Notes: generated from the sequence alone by a model not told the origin. Positions 44,301 through 57,200 are shown, numbered from the stretch's first letter. The stretch is DNA of 64,000 nucleotides from Rusavskia elegans (GCA_011316305.1 SAUG01000076.1:20772-84771); one strand, 5' to 3'. Program-made: numbers and translations.

Positions 44301-45826
44301 GAAGCTCTACTGTTCTACGTCCAAGGTCACGCAACCGAGGAGAGGGCACGGCCGCCATTACTCAACATCGATTCCTCTTCAAGCAAGGTCTTGCGGAAGC
44401 AGATGGCAAGGAAGGACGGCACGAACGCTGATAGCCCAGAATCTACGACATTTGAAGGGCTCCAAGCAATGAGTTATGACAGTGTAGCACCCGCGCAGCC
44501 TCCTATCATGACCGGCACACCTCAACGCGCCGATACCGATACACCATCCCCCCCCTCGGATGCTGCATCGTTCGGAAGGGTGTCACAAGCGTCCAAACCC
44601 ATATCTGGCCCATCGAACGGCGCGAAGATCGAAGATGCCGGGGCATGGGGTAACAAGGCGCCACAAGCCAAGGATACCAAAGAGCCCAAGAAAAGGGGCA
44701 TCTGGGGTTTCCGAGATAGGAATCCTGATCTGACGGCCCATTCATATGAATCCAGGATGAGCATCATCGAACCACCGGCGGTCGAGACTAATTTGAACGC
44801 TAGACCGACGTTTGGCGTACCTCTTGTAGAAGCTGTCGAGTTCTGCCCTCCGAAGAACATCGATGTATGCCTGCCGGCGGTCGTCTACCGCTGTCTTGAG
44901 TATCTTGAGGCTCAGGATGCAGCCAGTGAAGAAGGCATCTTCCGTCTCAGCGGATCGAGCGTTGTGATCAAAGCACTGCGTGACCGATTCAACAACCAAG
45001 GTGATTTTGACTTCCTCGCGGATGGGCAGTACTACGATGTGCATGCTGTAGCTTCCCTGTTGAAATTATATCTCCGCGAATTGCCATCTACCGTCTTGAC
45101 TCGGGAACTGCACCTGGACTTCCTCGCCGTACTGGAGTTGGACTCCAAGCCGAAGAAGATTGCGGCTTACAGCTTGCTTCTCCATCGACTACCAAAGGCC
45201 AATTGGACCCTGATACGGTCGCTGTCTGCGTTTCTCATCGGCATCGTCAACAATTCGGATGTTAACAAGATGAACGTCCGCAACGTCGGTATCGTATTTT
45301 CGCCAACCCTCAATATTCCTGCCCCGGTCTTTGCGATGTTTCTGACCGAGTTCGACGCCGTCTTTGGCGAAGAACATGGGCAAGTGCCAGCCGCGCCTAT
45401 CGAGGTCAGCATCAACGAGCCCCTGACACCTGAAGACATTCGATCACCACGCAGACAAATGTTCTCCGAGATTCCTACACCTTCTTACAACCAGTCCACT
45501 TTCCCGCAAAAACCAAGCCATGAGCAACTCTCTCGAGCCAACCAGTCTGGGGACAGCACGCCGCTGCAACCATCGTATGAAGGCCAAGTAGTTCCTGGGC
45601 CTGAACGGCCTGAACCAAGCGTCACCAGCCGCAGCCTGGCGCCTGACAGTGCTGTCAAAGCCCGTCGTCGAGAAAGCTCGATGCTCTTGATGAATACCAG
45701 TCATAGAAAGTCTTCCATGTCTCTCCTCAGCGGGGGTTCGGGTAGGTCGGTCTCTGTTTGTTCGCGTTTTCAAGCTTAGACTAATTGTTTATAGGTATGG
45801 TTCGTGAAAACTCGGCGTTTTCCTAG
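41319..45826 (+). CDS. PX-PH-RhoGAP protein, Bem3-like
   Basis: 1484-residue GTPase-activating protein for Rho/Cdc42-type GTPases, expected at sites of polarised growth. Exon 1 is 41319-45741 and exon 2 is 45795-45826. The N-terminal 700 residues are disordered apart from a coiled coil at about 210-285 (LIQHLLKEKQ...LERALKDKERYRKRLKDHL). A PX-like domain follows at about 740-862, a PH domain at about 887-1000 (KEGYLTKRGKNFGGWKARFF ... ERDVWVEALLFYV) and a RhoGAP domain at about 1164-1350 with the Arg finger in EEGIFRLSGS and KLYLRELPSTVL. PX-PH-RhoGAP is the Bem3 order. The small last exon (GMVRENSAFS) is inferred from GTAGGT...TTTATAG; unspliced, the frame would stop at 45779 with SVSVCSRFQA. 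The start could also be the ATG at 41460. Confidence 0.93.
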
Positions 45827-46913
45827 TGGCCATACCGCTCATCACCATCTACGATGCTCCACGATCTATTACATGCCGTCGGCAAGCTCTAATATCTAAT
45901 TGCCCGCAATTTTTGATGGAACCGCTGTATTCTTCAAGGCGGTTGTGCTTTACTATTGCACACGTTTTTGGGCTACTCTACCATGGCCGAGGCCTCCATG
46001 GCGTCTCATTAAATTGGGTGTTCTTTTCCTTGTTGATACCCCGTCTGTGTTTATTCGAGATTCCCCACCGGGGCCTTCTTTCTTGTTGCAAAAGAGGCCA
46101 CCCGCAGTTGTCATTTTTTCCATTTCCAGATGTGATGTAATTTAGCGAATTTCAACCTTGGTTATTTATCTTGGGGTTTCGGCGTTGGGTGGATTTTTAT
46201 GTGTATGATTGGGAGGAAGTCTCTTTTTCGAATTGGCTTGAGCGTTGGATTCGTATCGAGACGGGGGCGGACGATACGCGCCGGGTCATACTTGAGTAAA
46301 GGGAGGAGGCTCGGGAGATGGGTTTACGTATTTTAGGACTTCCTCCGAAAGGGAGAGAGATACGTTGGATCGGTTGGAGATCCCGACTTGGACTTAGAGT
46401 AATGCTATTGGCATCCTCAGGGATTTATCTGTGTTTTTCGTGATGTGGAGTCGGACCGCAGGACTGCTTTCTCTCAATCTGGTGACGAAAATGGACACAG
46501 CAACTCAGGGAGCTGGCAATGTGCTTTGGCATGGCAAGACAGAGGCGAGCATGGCAGCTCTGCTGTCTAATACCATGGGAGAATTCGAAATTGGCGTCAA
46601 TGAACCGCCGAAGAAGAAGTGGTATCACGCACGGATCATCACATCACAGGTCAGCTCTAGACCCAGAAGTACATATATTCTCCGATTTCGTATCTATGAT
46701 TGATACTGCTCTTTGGTTCCTAGTAACTCTCGTAGCGCCTTCCCATAGTATCCTCTTCAAGCACATTGCTCGCAAATCCATCGTGCTGTCATGATCTAAT
46801 AATGCTCTATCGGGTATGTTCAAGCTCACAATGCTCAACGCCCAGATCTAGTGCTCTCGTCCTTGGTATCAATAGCGTATGAGATGTGCTCATTAGAGAG
46901 CAAGGTCGATCTA
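45827..46913. other. Convergent 3' region
   Basis: 1.09 kb between the RhoGAP and cytochrome c peroxidase stops. A 90-codon plus-strand frame at 46431-46703 lacks any motif and is not called. No RNA gene or repeat recognised. Confidence 0.4.
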
Positions 46914-48245
46914 CTATTCGGTGATGGTCGGCTTCAACTCCATCCGGTCTTCTGGCTTGCTCTGGAAGGGGACCCCGAGCTCCAGCAGCTTGACCAATAC
47001 ATCTCGGAAATCTTGGAAAAAGACATCGTTGTCCTTGGCGTAGCGCTCGACGTGTTTCTTGAACTCCTTGTCTTTGATGAGAGCCATGTCGGTGGGCAGC
47101 ATCATCAGGGATTTGCTGGCCAGGTCTTGGTATTGTTTGGGGCCATCCCACTGTGATGAGCTGTTAGCATGGCTATGTTCATGGGACAGAGTGCATCGGT
47201 TTCCGTTTTGGCGTTTTCACACACCTTTCGAAAATTCCATTTCTCGTTTAGCAGTAGCCTGTAGTAGTCGTTTGTGAGGACGGTTGGGCTGAAGCTCCAT
47301 GGCCCGTCGAATCCACTTCGATCGGTATGGCATCGACCGAGAGCATGTGCACCGCTGAGCGCGACGATTTCACGGTCGTCGAAACCCATACGGCCGAAGA
47401 TGGCACGAAGGTGTGATTGTTCTTTGGCTCCGTCGGGGAGACGTCCGTCCGGCGTGCACATAGAGACGTCTCGGTCGGTTCGACCGGGTCGCCAAGGGAT
47501 CACAGGTCCATGCATCTCTTGGATCGCACAAACGCCTGCAAGCGTCCAAAGGTCGGAATAAGTTATCCATGGGAATTGTTCTACAACAGCATTGTCAACA
47601 GCCGCCACAGATTGCTTACAGGTCTCTTGCGACTACTCACGTTTGACAGGTTCGAGGAAGTCCCGGGCGGCTTTCAGCCCAGCGTTGGCGCCATGGTCTC
47701 CTTCGGGGGCGAATCGCATGGTAGCGCCGTTGGAGCCTCCGGTATTTGTCAACTTGTCGTAGCTGTGAGAAAATCAGTATCGATGACCGCTTACATATAA
47801 AAAGCCGCCGGACTTACGTTCCGCTACAATGCCAGGCCAACCGGACAATGACGGGACCGTAGCTTCCATCATCATAATCATCCTTCTCTTCCAGACGTGA
47901 GGCAATAAGGTTGTAGACCTTCTGGTAGTCGTCCTTGGTAGGAGTAAAAACGCCACGGGTCTCGCCTGAGCTTCCTTCCCTGGCCTGCAACAAGCTCCCG
48001 TTGTTGAGAAAGAAGTAAGCTCCACCGCCGGCACAGGCAAGCGCAAGGGCGCCGATGATATAGGGAGTTCTGGAAGTAGCACCGTTCGGACCTGAAGCGT
48101 AACCTCGGCGTGAGGAGTTTTGGAAGGTCTGGCGCGCACAAGCGCGACGGGTGGTCGAGGAGGCTGTTGTTCGGGACGTAAAGGTCCTTGATGCAGCGGT
48201 TGCGGAGGAGGCAACGCGGGTACAAGAGCGAGCTACGGAGGCCAT
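46914..48245 (-). CDS. CCP1: Mitochondrial cytochrome c peroxidase
   Basis: 380-residue class I haem peroxidase of the mitochondrial intermembrane space; it reduces H2O2 with electrons from cytochrome c. Exons 47818-48245, 47641-47762, 47225-47580, 46914-47150; introns 55, 60 and 74 nt. The bipartite presequence has an Arg/Ser/Thr-rich start ([20 protein letters not shown]), then a hydrophobic segment at about residues 64-82 ([19 protein letters not shown]). The distal site is RLAWHCSGT (Arg, Trp, His), the proximal site [12 protein letters not shown] with the haem-ligand His, and GPWSFSPT carries the radical-forming Trp of CCP. The C-terminal segment has KLLELGVPF. All catalytic residues are present, and the Trp before SFSP marks CCP rather than ascorbate peroxidase of another lineage. 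Confidence 0.95.
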
Positions 48246-48601
48246 GGTGGCAAGGTGGGTGTATACTTAATGAGAAGTCCAGTGGGAAGGAATGGCTGAA
48301 AGGAATGTCCGAAGAACGAAGTGAGTATTTGACTCAATGCTGTAGTGAGGCAAAAGGTAGGATAAGCACACTACGGAGCAAGGTGCTCTGTGATTGGTCA
48401 TCTGTTTCACGTAAGCCCGATAAGTGATGAGCGGTACAGTTCCGTTTCATCTGGACCTCAAATCGTGAATTGTGGGGCACATCCATACCAACCTTCCAGT
48501 TTCCGATCATTTGTTCTTGAGTACCTGTATCATAATAATTTTGGAATCGTCCTATTCACTATGAAACGGTGGCGTCTTTGATAGCATCTTCATCTTCAAA
48601 A
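48246..48601. promoter_or_regulatory. Divergent intergenic region, CCP1 / F-box-like gene
   Basis: 356 bp between divergent starts. No clear TATA box or named element; no coding sequence. Confidence 0.4.
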
Positions 48602-51333
48602 ATGTCCTACCCGATGAGCGTACTGTCGGCTTCTCCTTTCCATTACCAGCTGGCTAAGCAAACCTGTCCCCCGACTGACCTTTGGCCTAACTTCAAACCC
48701 TCGACACCGTATCCTAAAGACACATCAAAGCCAGAAGAACCTCAACAGGATGTCCCTCAGACTGCCTTGGACAGAGCCTTCATCGCTGCTCGTGAAGCTC
48801 TCCAAGGCGATTCGGTAGCACAGCGACAACTTGGATGGACTTCTACTCAGCCCCTGCTCCACGACCAGACGGATCATGTAAGAACTGGGGAACCCAATAT
48901 AGCAAAGTTGACATACTAATCCATGCCATGTTAGGAGACCGTGCTCCCTGGCCCTGCAACCACCGACGTCTCCCTCAAGCGCAAAGCCGAAGCGGCAGGC
49001 ATCCACGACGAAGGCGAAGACACGAAGAAGTGCGAGATTGAGTTCATCGACTTTTATACCCAAATGCAAAGGAAGAAACCAGGAAGACCATCGAAGGGGT
49101 TTCAGAGGCCGAAGAAAGCCATGAAGGGGTTTCGCACGAACCGTCCAGTCGCAGCGGAGCTAACCCGCGGTGACATCTGGTGTCACATCCTGGAGAACAG
49201 TCCCCTGTCACAGCTGTTCAGAATGCGAGATGTTTTTAGGCATTATCTGCTCACATGGCCGACAATCTGGAAGACTGCCCGCCGCAATACCTATGGCCAG
49301 GACCATCCAGACCCGCCCCCTGGTATATCCGAAAGGCAATATGCAGATTTACTAGTTGGATTTGGTTGTCAAGCCAAAGGCTGCAACGATACAAGGACAC
49401 GAAAGGTCTATTGGGCTTTCCAGCGGAGGTGGTGTGTTGCTTGTATGAAGAAGAATGTTGCCATGGTCAGTCTGTATTCTCTATTCCAAACATGCATATG
49501 TTTAACCGTTTGCCATAGAACGCCGGCTGTCATCTATTTTTTCGAAATTACCCAGATATCCCCCAGTGTGTTCCAAGAGCCGCCTTTGACCAGTACGGAC
49601 ATTACACTTGTGCCCTTGGCGTTGGGGATAACGACAAATATACATGCACGCTTAGCCATGGACAAAATGTGCGACCTCCCTGGCTCAAACAAGGTTACCA
49701 GGACAAGGTAGGATATCTGCGTGCAGATCTTGCCAGGATGAGCCAAGAGTTCGAAGAGTTCGAGAAGCAGGTCTCCTCCCTTGATGAGGCTGGGATCTCG
49801 GATGCCCGTAAATTGTGGGTAGATGACAAGAAGAGAGCAAACGATCAACTTGTCGAGAGACTTCAGTCAATCGAGGATTGGATGGAGACATACAAGATGA
49901 ATATTCGTAAAGAAGCCGAGACGAAGAGGGAGGAGGAGAAGCAGGCCATTAATCAGGTCATGATTGCTTCCTTAGTACATTCAGACCTACCTGTCGACCG
50001 CGATACAATAGAACCAACAGACGCCTTTATCGACACCCATATGTTCACCACGGCCGCCCTGATGAACACTCCCTCCGAGGAAAGCAGCGAACGTGCGGAG
50101 ACGGTACCTCGGGCTCGAGAAGGAAGTTCTGGAAATCCTCCTGGAAAGGATACCGAGTTAATACAGGACGAACCCTTGGCCTCGCGTGCCAAAGAATACA
50201 CGGCATTCGCAGACGCACGAATCAACACACCACCCCCTGAAACCGTGGCTGTCGTTGCACTAGCCCATCGAATCGTTGAAGACATGAAAGATAGCAGGAC
50301 TCTAAGATCAGTGGCAGACGGCGACTTTGTACGAGTTGCTCTCATGAGGACCTACAAGAAATTCCAAGAAGATTGGGCCGCCTGCCGTCCGGACCGGCCG
50401 AGCCGGCTTCTGATGGATGATGCTAGGCGGGTGTACCAAGAGGTCATTGAGCCTAGACTCGACGTCAGGGTAAAGCGAAGCTCGTTCAGGAGGACAGAAG
50501 CGACCGGATCGGTAACTTGCCCGGGGTGCAAAAAGGGCCGAGGGCCTGTGAAGCTGTATAGCTTCCCCGACCTAATGACTCATATTTTCGAACAGCACGC
50601 AGCCGATGGTACTGGTGACTTCAAGGACTTCCGTGTAGATCCGGTCGAGCTGCCGTTCCATGTTCGATTCCCTTGGTGTTCGCTTGAGTGGCCGAGGAAT
50701 CTTCCGATCCTTGCTGTCGGCCAGGATACAAAGGGCCGATGGGACCTGCACGCAGAAGGCGAGGAGCACCCCCAACTCTCTTACTGCGATCCTGGAGCCT
50801 TTGACGGCCGAGTAGCGGCCGCTTCGCTGGGGCCGCCGGCTTTTCAATTTGTCCCGAACGTACTTTTCGCGGCGTCGCAACTGGAACAAAGCAGTCTTGG
50901 AGACGAGTTCCAGACGCAGATAGTGCTTGAGTTCGCGGTCCAGAAATACGAGTCGGCGCGACATTCACGACCAGGCTTCGACTTGCTGGAGGAGCTACAA
51001 CTGGCGTTGATGCGCAACGGGGTGAAGGGGCTGTTTGAGGGGTTCCGATGCCAGAAATGCTGCGAAGCCGTCGTTCATGAAGGTCGAGTGGGCTACCTGG
51101 CGCGATCGGTCAAGCCACTGGGAGAGCTCAGTGAGCATTTCCGTAAGGCCCATGTGAAAGGAGGTGATTGGACACGCAACATGCTCGATCTGCCCTCGGC
51201 ACAAGATCTATTGGCTGAACTTCAGCTGCCAGTGAATCGGTCGAGCCTGACTGTGTTCGAATCACTCTTCCCAACCCAGGGAGATTCGACCTTGGACCCG
51301 CAACTCCGCTGGATGGCTACTGCTATCGGATGA
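48602..51333 (+). CDS. F-box-like protein with Cys/His zinc-binding segments
   Basis: 873-residue protein of unknown function, three exons: 48602-48877, 48935-49465, 49519-51333; introns 57 and 53 nt. The basic KKPGRPSKGFQRPKKAMKG (AT-hook-like GRP core) precedes an F-box-like helix region at about residues 170-210 (RGDIWCHILENSPLSQLFRM). Next comes a Cys cluster at about 230-300 with CQAKGC and CVACMKK, then CHLFF, CVPRA and CTLSHG. After that there is a charged coiled coil (about 330-410), a C2H2-like finger at about 640-665 (CPGCKK...HIFEQH) and another near 820 (CQKCCEAV...HFRKAH). The architecture recalls lineage-specific fungal F-box proteins that also carry Cys-rich segments. It is the last gene before the AT-rich block and shows normal base composition. 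Confidence 0.78.
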
Positions 51334-51919
51334 AGGGTTTCGACGACTAGACTTGATAATGGACGAATAGGAGCAACAGTGAATGCTCTGCGAGCAAGTC
51401 AATCAATGTGTAGAGTATGGTAACGATGTTGCCCGGGATGGCAGCTATGGTGGATATCCAACGTATTTGGCAATGTGTTAAAATAGAGATGCCATTGGAA
51501 TAGCCAGTGGCATCGCATGCAACCGAACCCATATTTGCATGGCTTCAAATAAAAGCCAGTTCGGTGACTTTGGTTTAATACAAGCTAGAGGAGAGAGGTA
51601 ATTCTCAGCAACAACAGAGGAGATATCAAGACGGATGAATTGCAAAAGAGGACGACTCACCGGGCAATAATCTTATATTGGCATCTTCAGCTTTGGCAGC
51701 CACTCTGAATGGTTGTCGAGGCCTCCAAAGGTAGTCAGTCGGTCGATGACAAACGATAGGTCAGTTACAAACAACAAGCAGTGACAGGTGAAATGGTGAC
51801 AGGATGCAGCCCTCGGCGTGAAAGCAGTACTTGGCAATGCTTGAGGTACGAAAAGGATGAGATGAGTGACCGTCTGTATGACATAATCCTCCCTCATCTT
51901 CGGGAATAATAACTCAGGG

Positions 51920-51952
51920 ATCCTTGCTCTGGCCAGGATTGTGGACACCTTG
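51920..51952 (+). repeat. 33-bp direct repeat, copy 1
   Basis: 30 of 33 bases match copy 2 at 52125-52157; the shared core is CTGGCCAGGATTGT. The two copies lie 205 bp apart and copy 2 adjoins the AT-rich block. Confidence 0.85.
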
Positions 51953-52124
51953 CAGCGCCAAATGGAGGTCTGGAGTTTTGATGGTACGCCGGATATATCG
52001 GACGTATGCGAAAACACTTCACAGCCAATAGATAAGCGGGTAGATATTTTAGCGTGACTGAATAATGCCAAAAATCGACGGTAGAAAGACAGCAAGCTGT
52101 CTAAATAAGCTGTCTAAACTATAT

Positions 52125-52157
52125 ATCCTTGCCCTGGCCAGGATTGTAGACAACTTG
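52125..52157 (+). repeat. 33-bp direct repeat, copy 2
   Basis: Partner of 51920-51952. Two of the three differences (G to A and C to A) and the position suggest either an old element end or a short duplication at the insertion border. Confidence 0.85.
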
Positions 52158-53812
52158 TTTACCCGCGTTTAAATCGTATCCTAGCTAGCTTTACTATAAT
52201 TTAGCGTAAAAATAGCTAAAATCTATAAAATAATACAATTTTAATAGACGATACGGCTATATATATAAAGATATAATTAAATATAGAAATTTTAAAACTA
52301 TATATTAAATACTATATACGAATTATAGTATTTTAGTATATATATATATAAATCCTACTATTCTATCTATTTTATCTACTAATTTTATAATAATAATCTA
52401 ATTATCGTAATATAATATAAATATAAAAGGACCGTATATATAAATATTAGATATTTTTTTATATATATACTAATAAAACTTTATAGTCGAATAGTTAAAA
52501 TTTTATTACTAGAAAATTAAAGGTATATATATTTAAATTCTATATTTATCGATTTAAATTTTCTAGTTTAAAAGATAATTTTCTATACGACAGTTTCGAG
52601 CTATAATGATAAAATAAATAATAATAAAATCTGATTTATAGATCTATATATTATAATACCGATAATATTTATATTATATAGAAAGTTTTAGCTAATACGT
52701 TATTCGAATAGAATCCGATAAAATTTTTTTTTACTAATATACTATTATAGAAGATATATACGTACGTAGCGAGTAAATAGAAAATAGTAATAGCTCGTTA
52801 AAATCTAATATTACTCTTTTTTTTTTATCTAACGCGAACCTTATAGACTATATCTACGGAATTCCTTTTCGAACTATATATTAAAATATACTTTTCGTAT
52901 TATATATTTATATTTTTCCGTTTCGATTAATATATTAATTTTATATTAGCGTATCGTACGTCTATATCGTTTATTATCGCTATTTATATCGGAATAATCT
53001 TTAGTTTCGGAATTAGTATATAATATATTAACTAGTCGTTATAATAAAAACTTTAATTTTTTCTATTTTAGCGGCGCCGAAGGCTATATATCTATTTATA
53101 GAATTCAAATATTTTATTAACTACGTCGCTGCGGCGGAATATTAAAATCTAATAATCGTTTCGTAGAAAATATATTAGCCTATAATAGAGATTAGGTTTA
53201 TTTAATAAATAAAAGAATAGAAAAATAGAAAAAAGACTTTATTTAAATAATCGCGATATATTTAGTAGGTAGTAAGATTTTAATTCGGGAAATCTAACGC
53301 CTAAAAAGCCGATTTAGAATAGATTATATTATAGGATAGATAGAAAAGCTTTAAAACGACCTTATTAGTACCCGGATATATAAAAAGCTAGAAATTAGTT
53401 CTTTTACTACTATTTAGAGAAATATATAAAGCCGGATTAGTATTTATCATTAATATTAATAGAATTAAAAGTTTATATAATTTTAGATAGAGTAGATAAA
53501 ATTAAATATCGTAGGCTAAATTATTAAAAAAAAGTTTTTTATTAGCTCGTTTCTTCTTCTAGGGTCCAGCTTTATAACAGAACTTTATATAAAATCCGAC
53601 TATTAAAATAGAACCAAAATTTTTAGTATTATTATATATAATTAATATCCTAATATATATAATTCTATAGATATAACTTTTAAAATAAATCGAATGTTTT
53701 CAAATAATATAAAAATATTTAAAATCGAGTTATATTTAAATTTAATATAGAATATATAAGAATTTTAGATATTATATCTATAGATTTAGCGTTTTTTAGT
53801 AGATAATTCTAT

Positions 53813-54007
53813 ATTTTATATTTATTAAAAATTCTTTTTTTTTAACTACTATCTTTAATTTTATACCGTATACTAATTATATAAATTCTAAAGTTAAAAC
53901 TTTTAGATATTATAGTTCTATATCTATACTATTAGATTTAAAAATATTTAGTATACGCGATTAGATTTAGATAAATAATATCTTTTTAATATTATTTACC
54001 TCGATTT
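53813..54007. repeat. Internal direct repeat, copy 1
   Basis: About 195 bp similar to 54090-54299, offset about 284 bp. Shared landmarks are a T-rich tract followed by AACTACTA, and ATTATTTACCTCGAT near the end. Confidence 0.7.
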
Positions 54008-54089
54008 TAGAAAACGTTTCTCTACGTTTTTACTATTAAAAGTCGCTAGAGATAACTCTTTAGATAGAGCTAGCTCTATAAAAGTTCCG

Positions 54090-54299
54090 TATTTTATAAA
54101 TAGCTTTATTAAAAATTTCTTTTTTTTAACTACTATTTTTAATTATATATTTTATATTAATTATATAAATATTAGATTTAAATCTTTTAAATATTATAGA
54201 TATATATATATAGTATCCGATTTAAAAAAATTCAGTATATATAATCTAAACCGAATAAATAGTATCTTTTTAATATTATTTACCTCGATCGTAGAAAAC
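54090..54299. repeat. Internal direct repeat, copy 2
   Basis: Second copy of the module at 53813-54007. The copies have diverged mainly by transitions, so duplication predates most of the RIP. Confidence 0.7.
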
Positions 54300-57200
54300 G
54301 ATCTACTACTAAAAAACGTTAAAGAATCTATTTATCTAAAATTATATTAAATATTTTATTTAGATCTATATATAAATTTTAGTAATATTATAAAATTTAT
54401 TATATATCTAAACGGTCTATAACTATATTTAAATAGTTTATAACTATTTTATATATAAATTCCGCCCGATTTTTATCGTTAAAAGACGCTTTTAATTATT
54501 TTAGGATTTAACGAGCTTTCTAGTCGCTTCTATCTAGACGTCGGTATAGATCTATAAATTTCGTTATAGTAGATAGCGGAATCTATATAGAAAACCTATT
54601 ATAATTAAATATTTTTTCTAATATAATACTATTAATATCCCGGACCTATAAAATAACTATATAGATAAAGCCGGCGGTAAAATCTTTCCTAGTTAAATCT
54701 AGTACGACTTTATTTAATATTAAACTTTGGCTCTTATATACTATAATAGCGAAAACGAAAATTAAAAAAAACTATTTCTATTAGCTAATTTAATCTTTAA
54801 ATTTAATTTACTATATTCGCTATTTAATAGAAATAAACTATCTACCGTTATAATTATAGCCGAGTTTACTTTTATATTAACCGAATTCTATAAAGACTAT
54901 TACTAGCGATATTTAAAATAGATTCTATACGCTATTATTTTATAGAATCTAGTATACGGTATCTATTATATCATTAATTAAATCTTCTATAATATTTATA
55001 TTATACGTAAATATAATTCGAATATTTTTACTAAAAAGAAGTTCGTTTTTTAGATATTTTACGTCGTCGGAATCGACCTATTTAAATTTATCGCTGCTAT
55101 TCTAGGCGTAGATCTTAATAATAAATCTAGCGAAGTTTTATAGCCGGCTTTTATTATAGCTATAAACAGCCTCTTTAATAAAATATAAATATAAAATATC
55201 GTAGAAGTTTATATAATCTTTAGCCGAAAGTCTAGACTTTAAATATATAATTAGGAACTCCTAGCTTTCGATTTCTATAAAACTATCCCGGAATTAATCT
55301 AATACGCGGTAAAACTATTAAATTTCTAGAATAGTTCCCCGAATATATATATTTTTATCGAAGAGGATTATTTTTATAAAGATATTATAGATATTTTTAT
55401 CTATAATAACTTCCGGTTCAATATAAAGCCTTATTAGAAAGTATATTAAAACGTTTATAACTAGAACTAATTAAATAAATTTGCCGTATAGTAGGATATT
55501 TATACCGTTAAAATATTTATTAGGTTTATTTTAAATCTGCCGAAATCGCTAGTCGATAAAATAAAGCTATTTAAAGCTAATTATAGACTTTTTATTAATA
55601 ATAATAATATTATAGTACTTTAACCAAAATTAGGTTTCGCTAATTTAATTAATTATAAAAGAAATAAAGAATTTATTAACCGAAAATTTAAATAGTAAAT
55701 AGAAAATTAAACTATTAATTAGGTAAATAGTTATATCTATAGAAATTATATAATAAATAGAATATCTTTCCGAAAGTCTATTATATCGATAATATAAAAA
55801 TTCCAGATATATTATAATAGTATTAATAATTCTAAACTTTCCGGTACCGGCCTTGCTATTTAGATAGAATAATAACTACAGTCTACTAGAATCGGAATAG
55901 CTTTATATTATCTTTTTAAAAATCTTATATTATCGGAAATTAAAATCTTCGGTACTATATCTATTAATAGTAGAAGCTACCGTTTTAAATTAAATTTAAT
56001 ACTATAATATCTTATCCTTGTTAGAATGAATAAAGTTAGCTTAAATAAGAAAAATAGTAAACCCGCTATTATTACTAAACCAGTTAAAATCTCTATTATC
56101 TAGACGTTCGTCTAGATTAGATGGTATAGATATATTAATCCCGTTTTAATTAGATTTATATCTAGCTATAATTTTATTAGGATTTTTTATATAGTTATCT
56201 TTTATTTTATTATCGCTAGATTCTAATTTATTATCCTCGACGCTATTTTTAAAAAAGGATTTAATATTTAATATATTATCGCTGTAGTTATAATTTACTT
56301 TATAGTACTCATAGACTTCTATCTAAAAATTATTCTTAATTATATCGATAAACCGAAAGATATCGAAAGTTAAATTTCGGAAAAAATAGTATAGTATTAG
56401 TTTAGCTCTATAGAAATTAGGCTATTACTAATCGAAATTAAAATTATAGTAAAAAAAAAGAGAGATTATAATAGATCGAAGCTATTTATATTATTTTAAT
56501 TTCTTTTTAATTTAATTCTATATATACTAGAGTAACAAAATATTTTCTATAGCCTCGTTTCTATTATAGTAGCTCTCTAAAGCGGTTATTTTAAAACTAT
56601 TATCTAAATTATCTAAATCTAGCGGTCGACTACGCCTTTTTAAAAATCTTAGGTCTAGAAAGTAATATATACGGTTTAAATCCCGAAGATTTTTACTAAT
56701 TAAATAGTAATAGATTTTTTAGACCGACTAGTTATACTTGCCGATAAACTTATTTATTATCTTTCGGGTTAGAGAAACTATTAGTAAATATAAATTAATA
56801 ACAGGTAAGACTTTTATAATTAAATCGTTAAATTTAATAGATTTCTTTTTAATTTTTAAATAGTATTTAGTTAAATAATTAATTACTATTCCTAGATCTA
56901 TATATAGAAAAATATCGGTATTTATAAATCAAGCTATAGTAATAGCGGGACTATATCTATTTATATAACTATTATTTTATATTAGATAAAAGAATTTATA
57001 TTTAGAGTCTTTCCTATAAATAAAGCGTAGAGCGTCGATATATTTAAAAGGAAAACGGAAGCGGCAGACGTTTTTTTAAAAAATTATATTAAAATATTTA
57101 TAATAGTTTATTATATACCTCGTATATTATTAGTAGCTATTTAAAATATAGACGAGTTCGGCTAGAAAATTTAAATAATAAAAGAAAACTTTATTTATAA

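Larger units (their letters stand above)
51334..52160. other. Gene-poor border of the AT-rich block
   Basis: 830 bp of ordinary composition between the F-box-like gene and the AT-rich block. A 140-codon minus-strand frame at 51673-52095 has no recognisable motif and is not called. It contains one member of a 33-bp direct repeat (51920-51952) whose partner (52125-52157) sits at the block edge. A 12-bp unit AAGCTGTCTAAA is repeated at 52094-52105 and 52107-52118. Confidence 0.55.

Noticed and set aside
46431..46838. Open frames on both strands between RhoGAP and CCP1
   Set aside because: No motif and no consistent exon structure; treated as 3' regions.
9865..51333. A biosynthetic gene cluster including the MFS transporter
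   Set aside because: No polyketide synthase, NRPS, terpene cyclase, P450 or pathway regulator is present; neighbours are housekeeping genes.
51673..52095. 140-codon minus-strand frame beside the AT-rich block
   Set aside because: No recognisable protein features; contains one copy of a short direct repeat, so probably non-coding border sequence.
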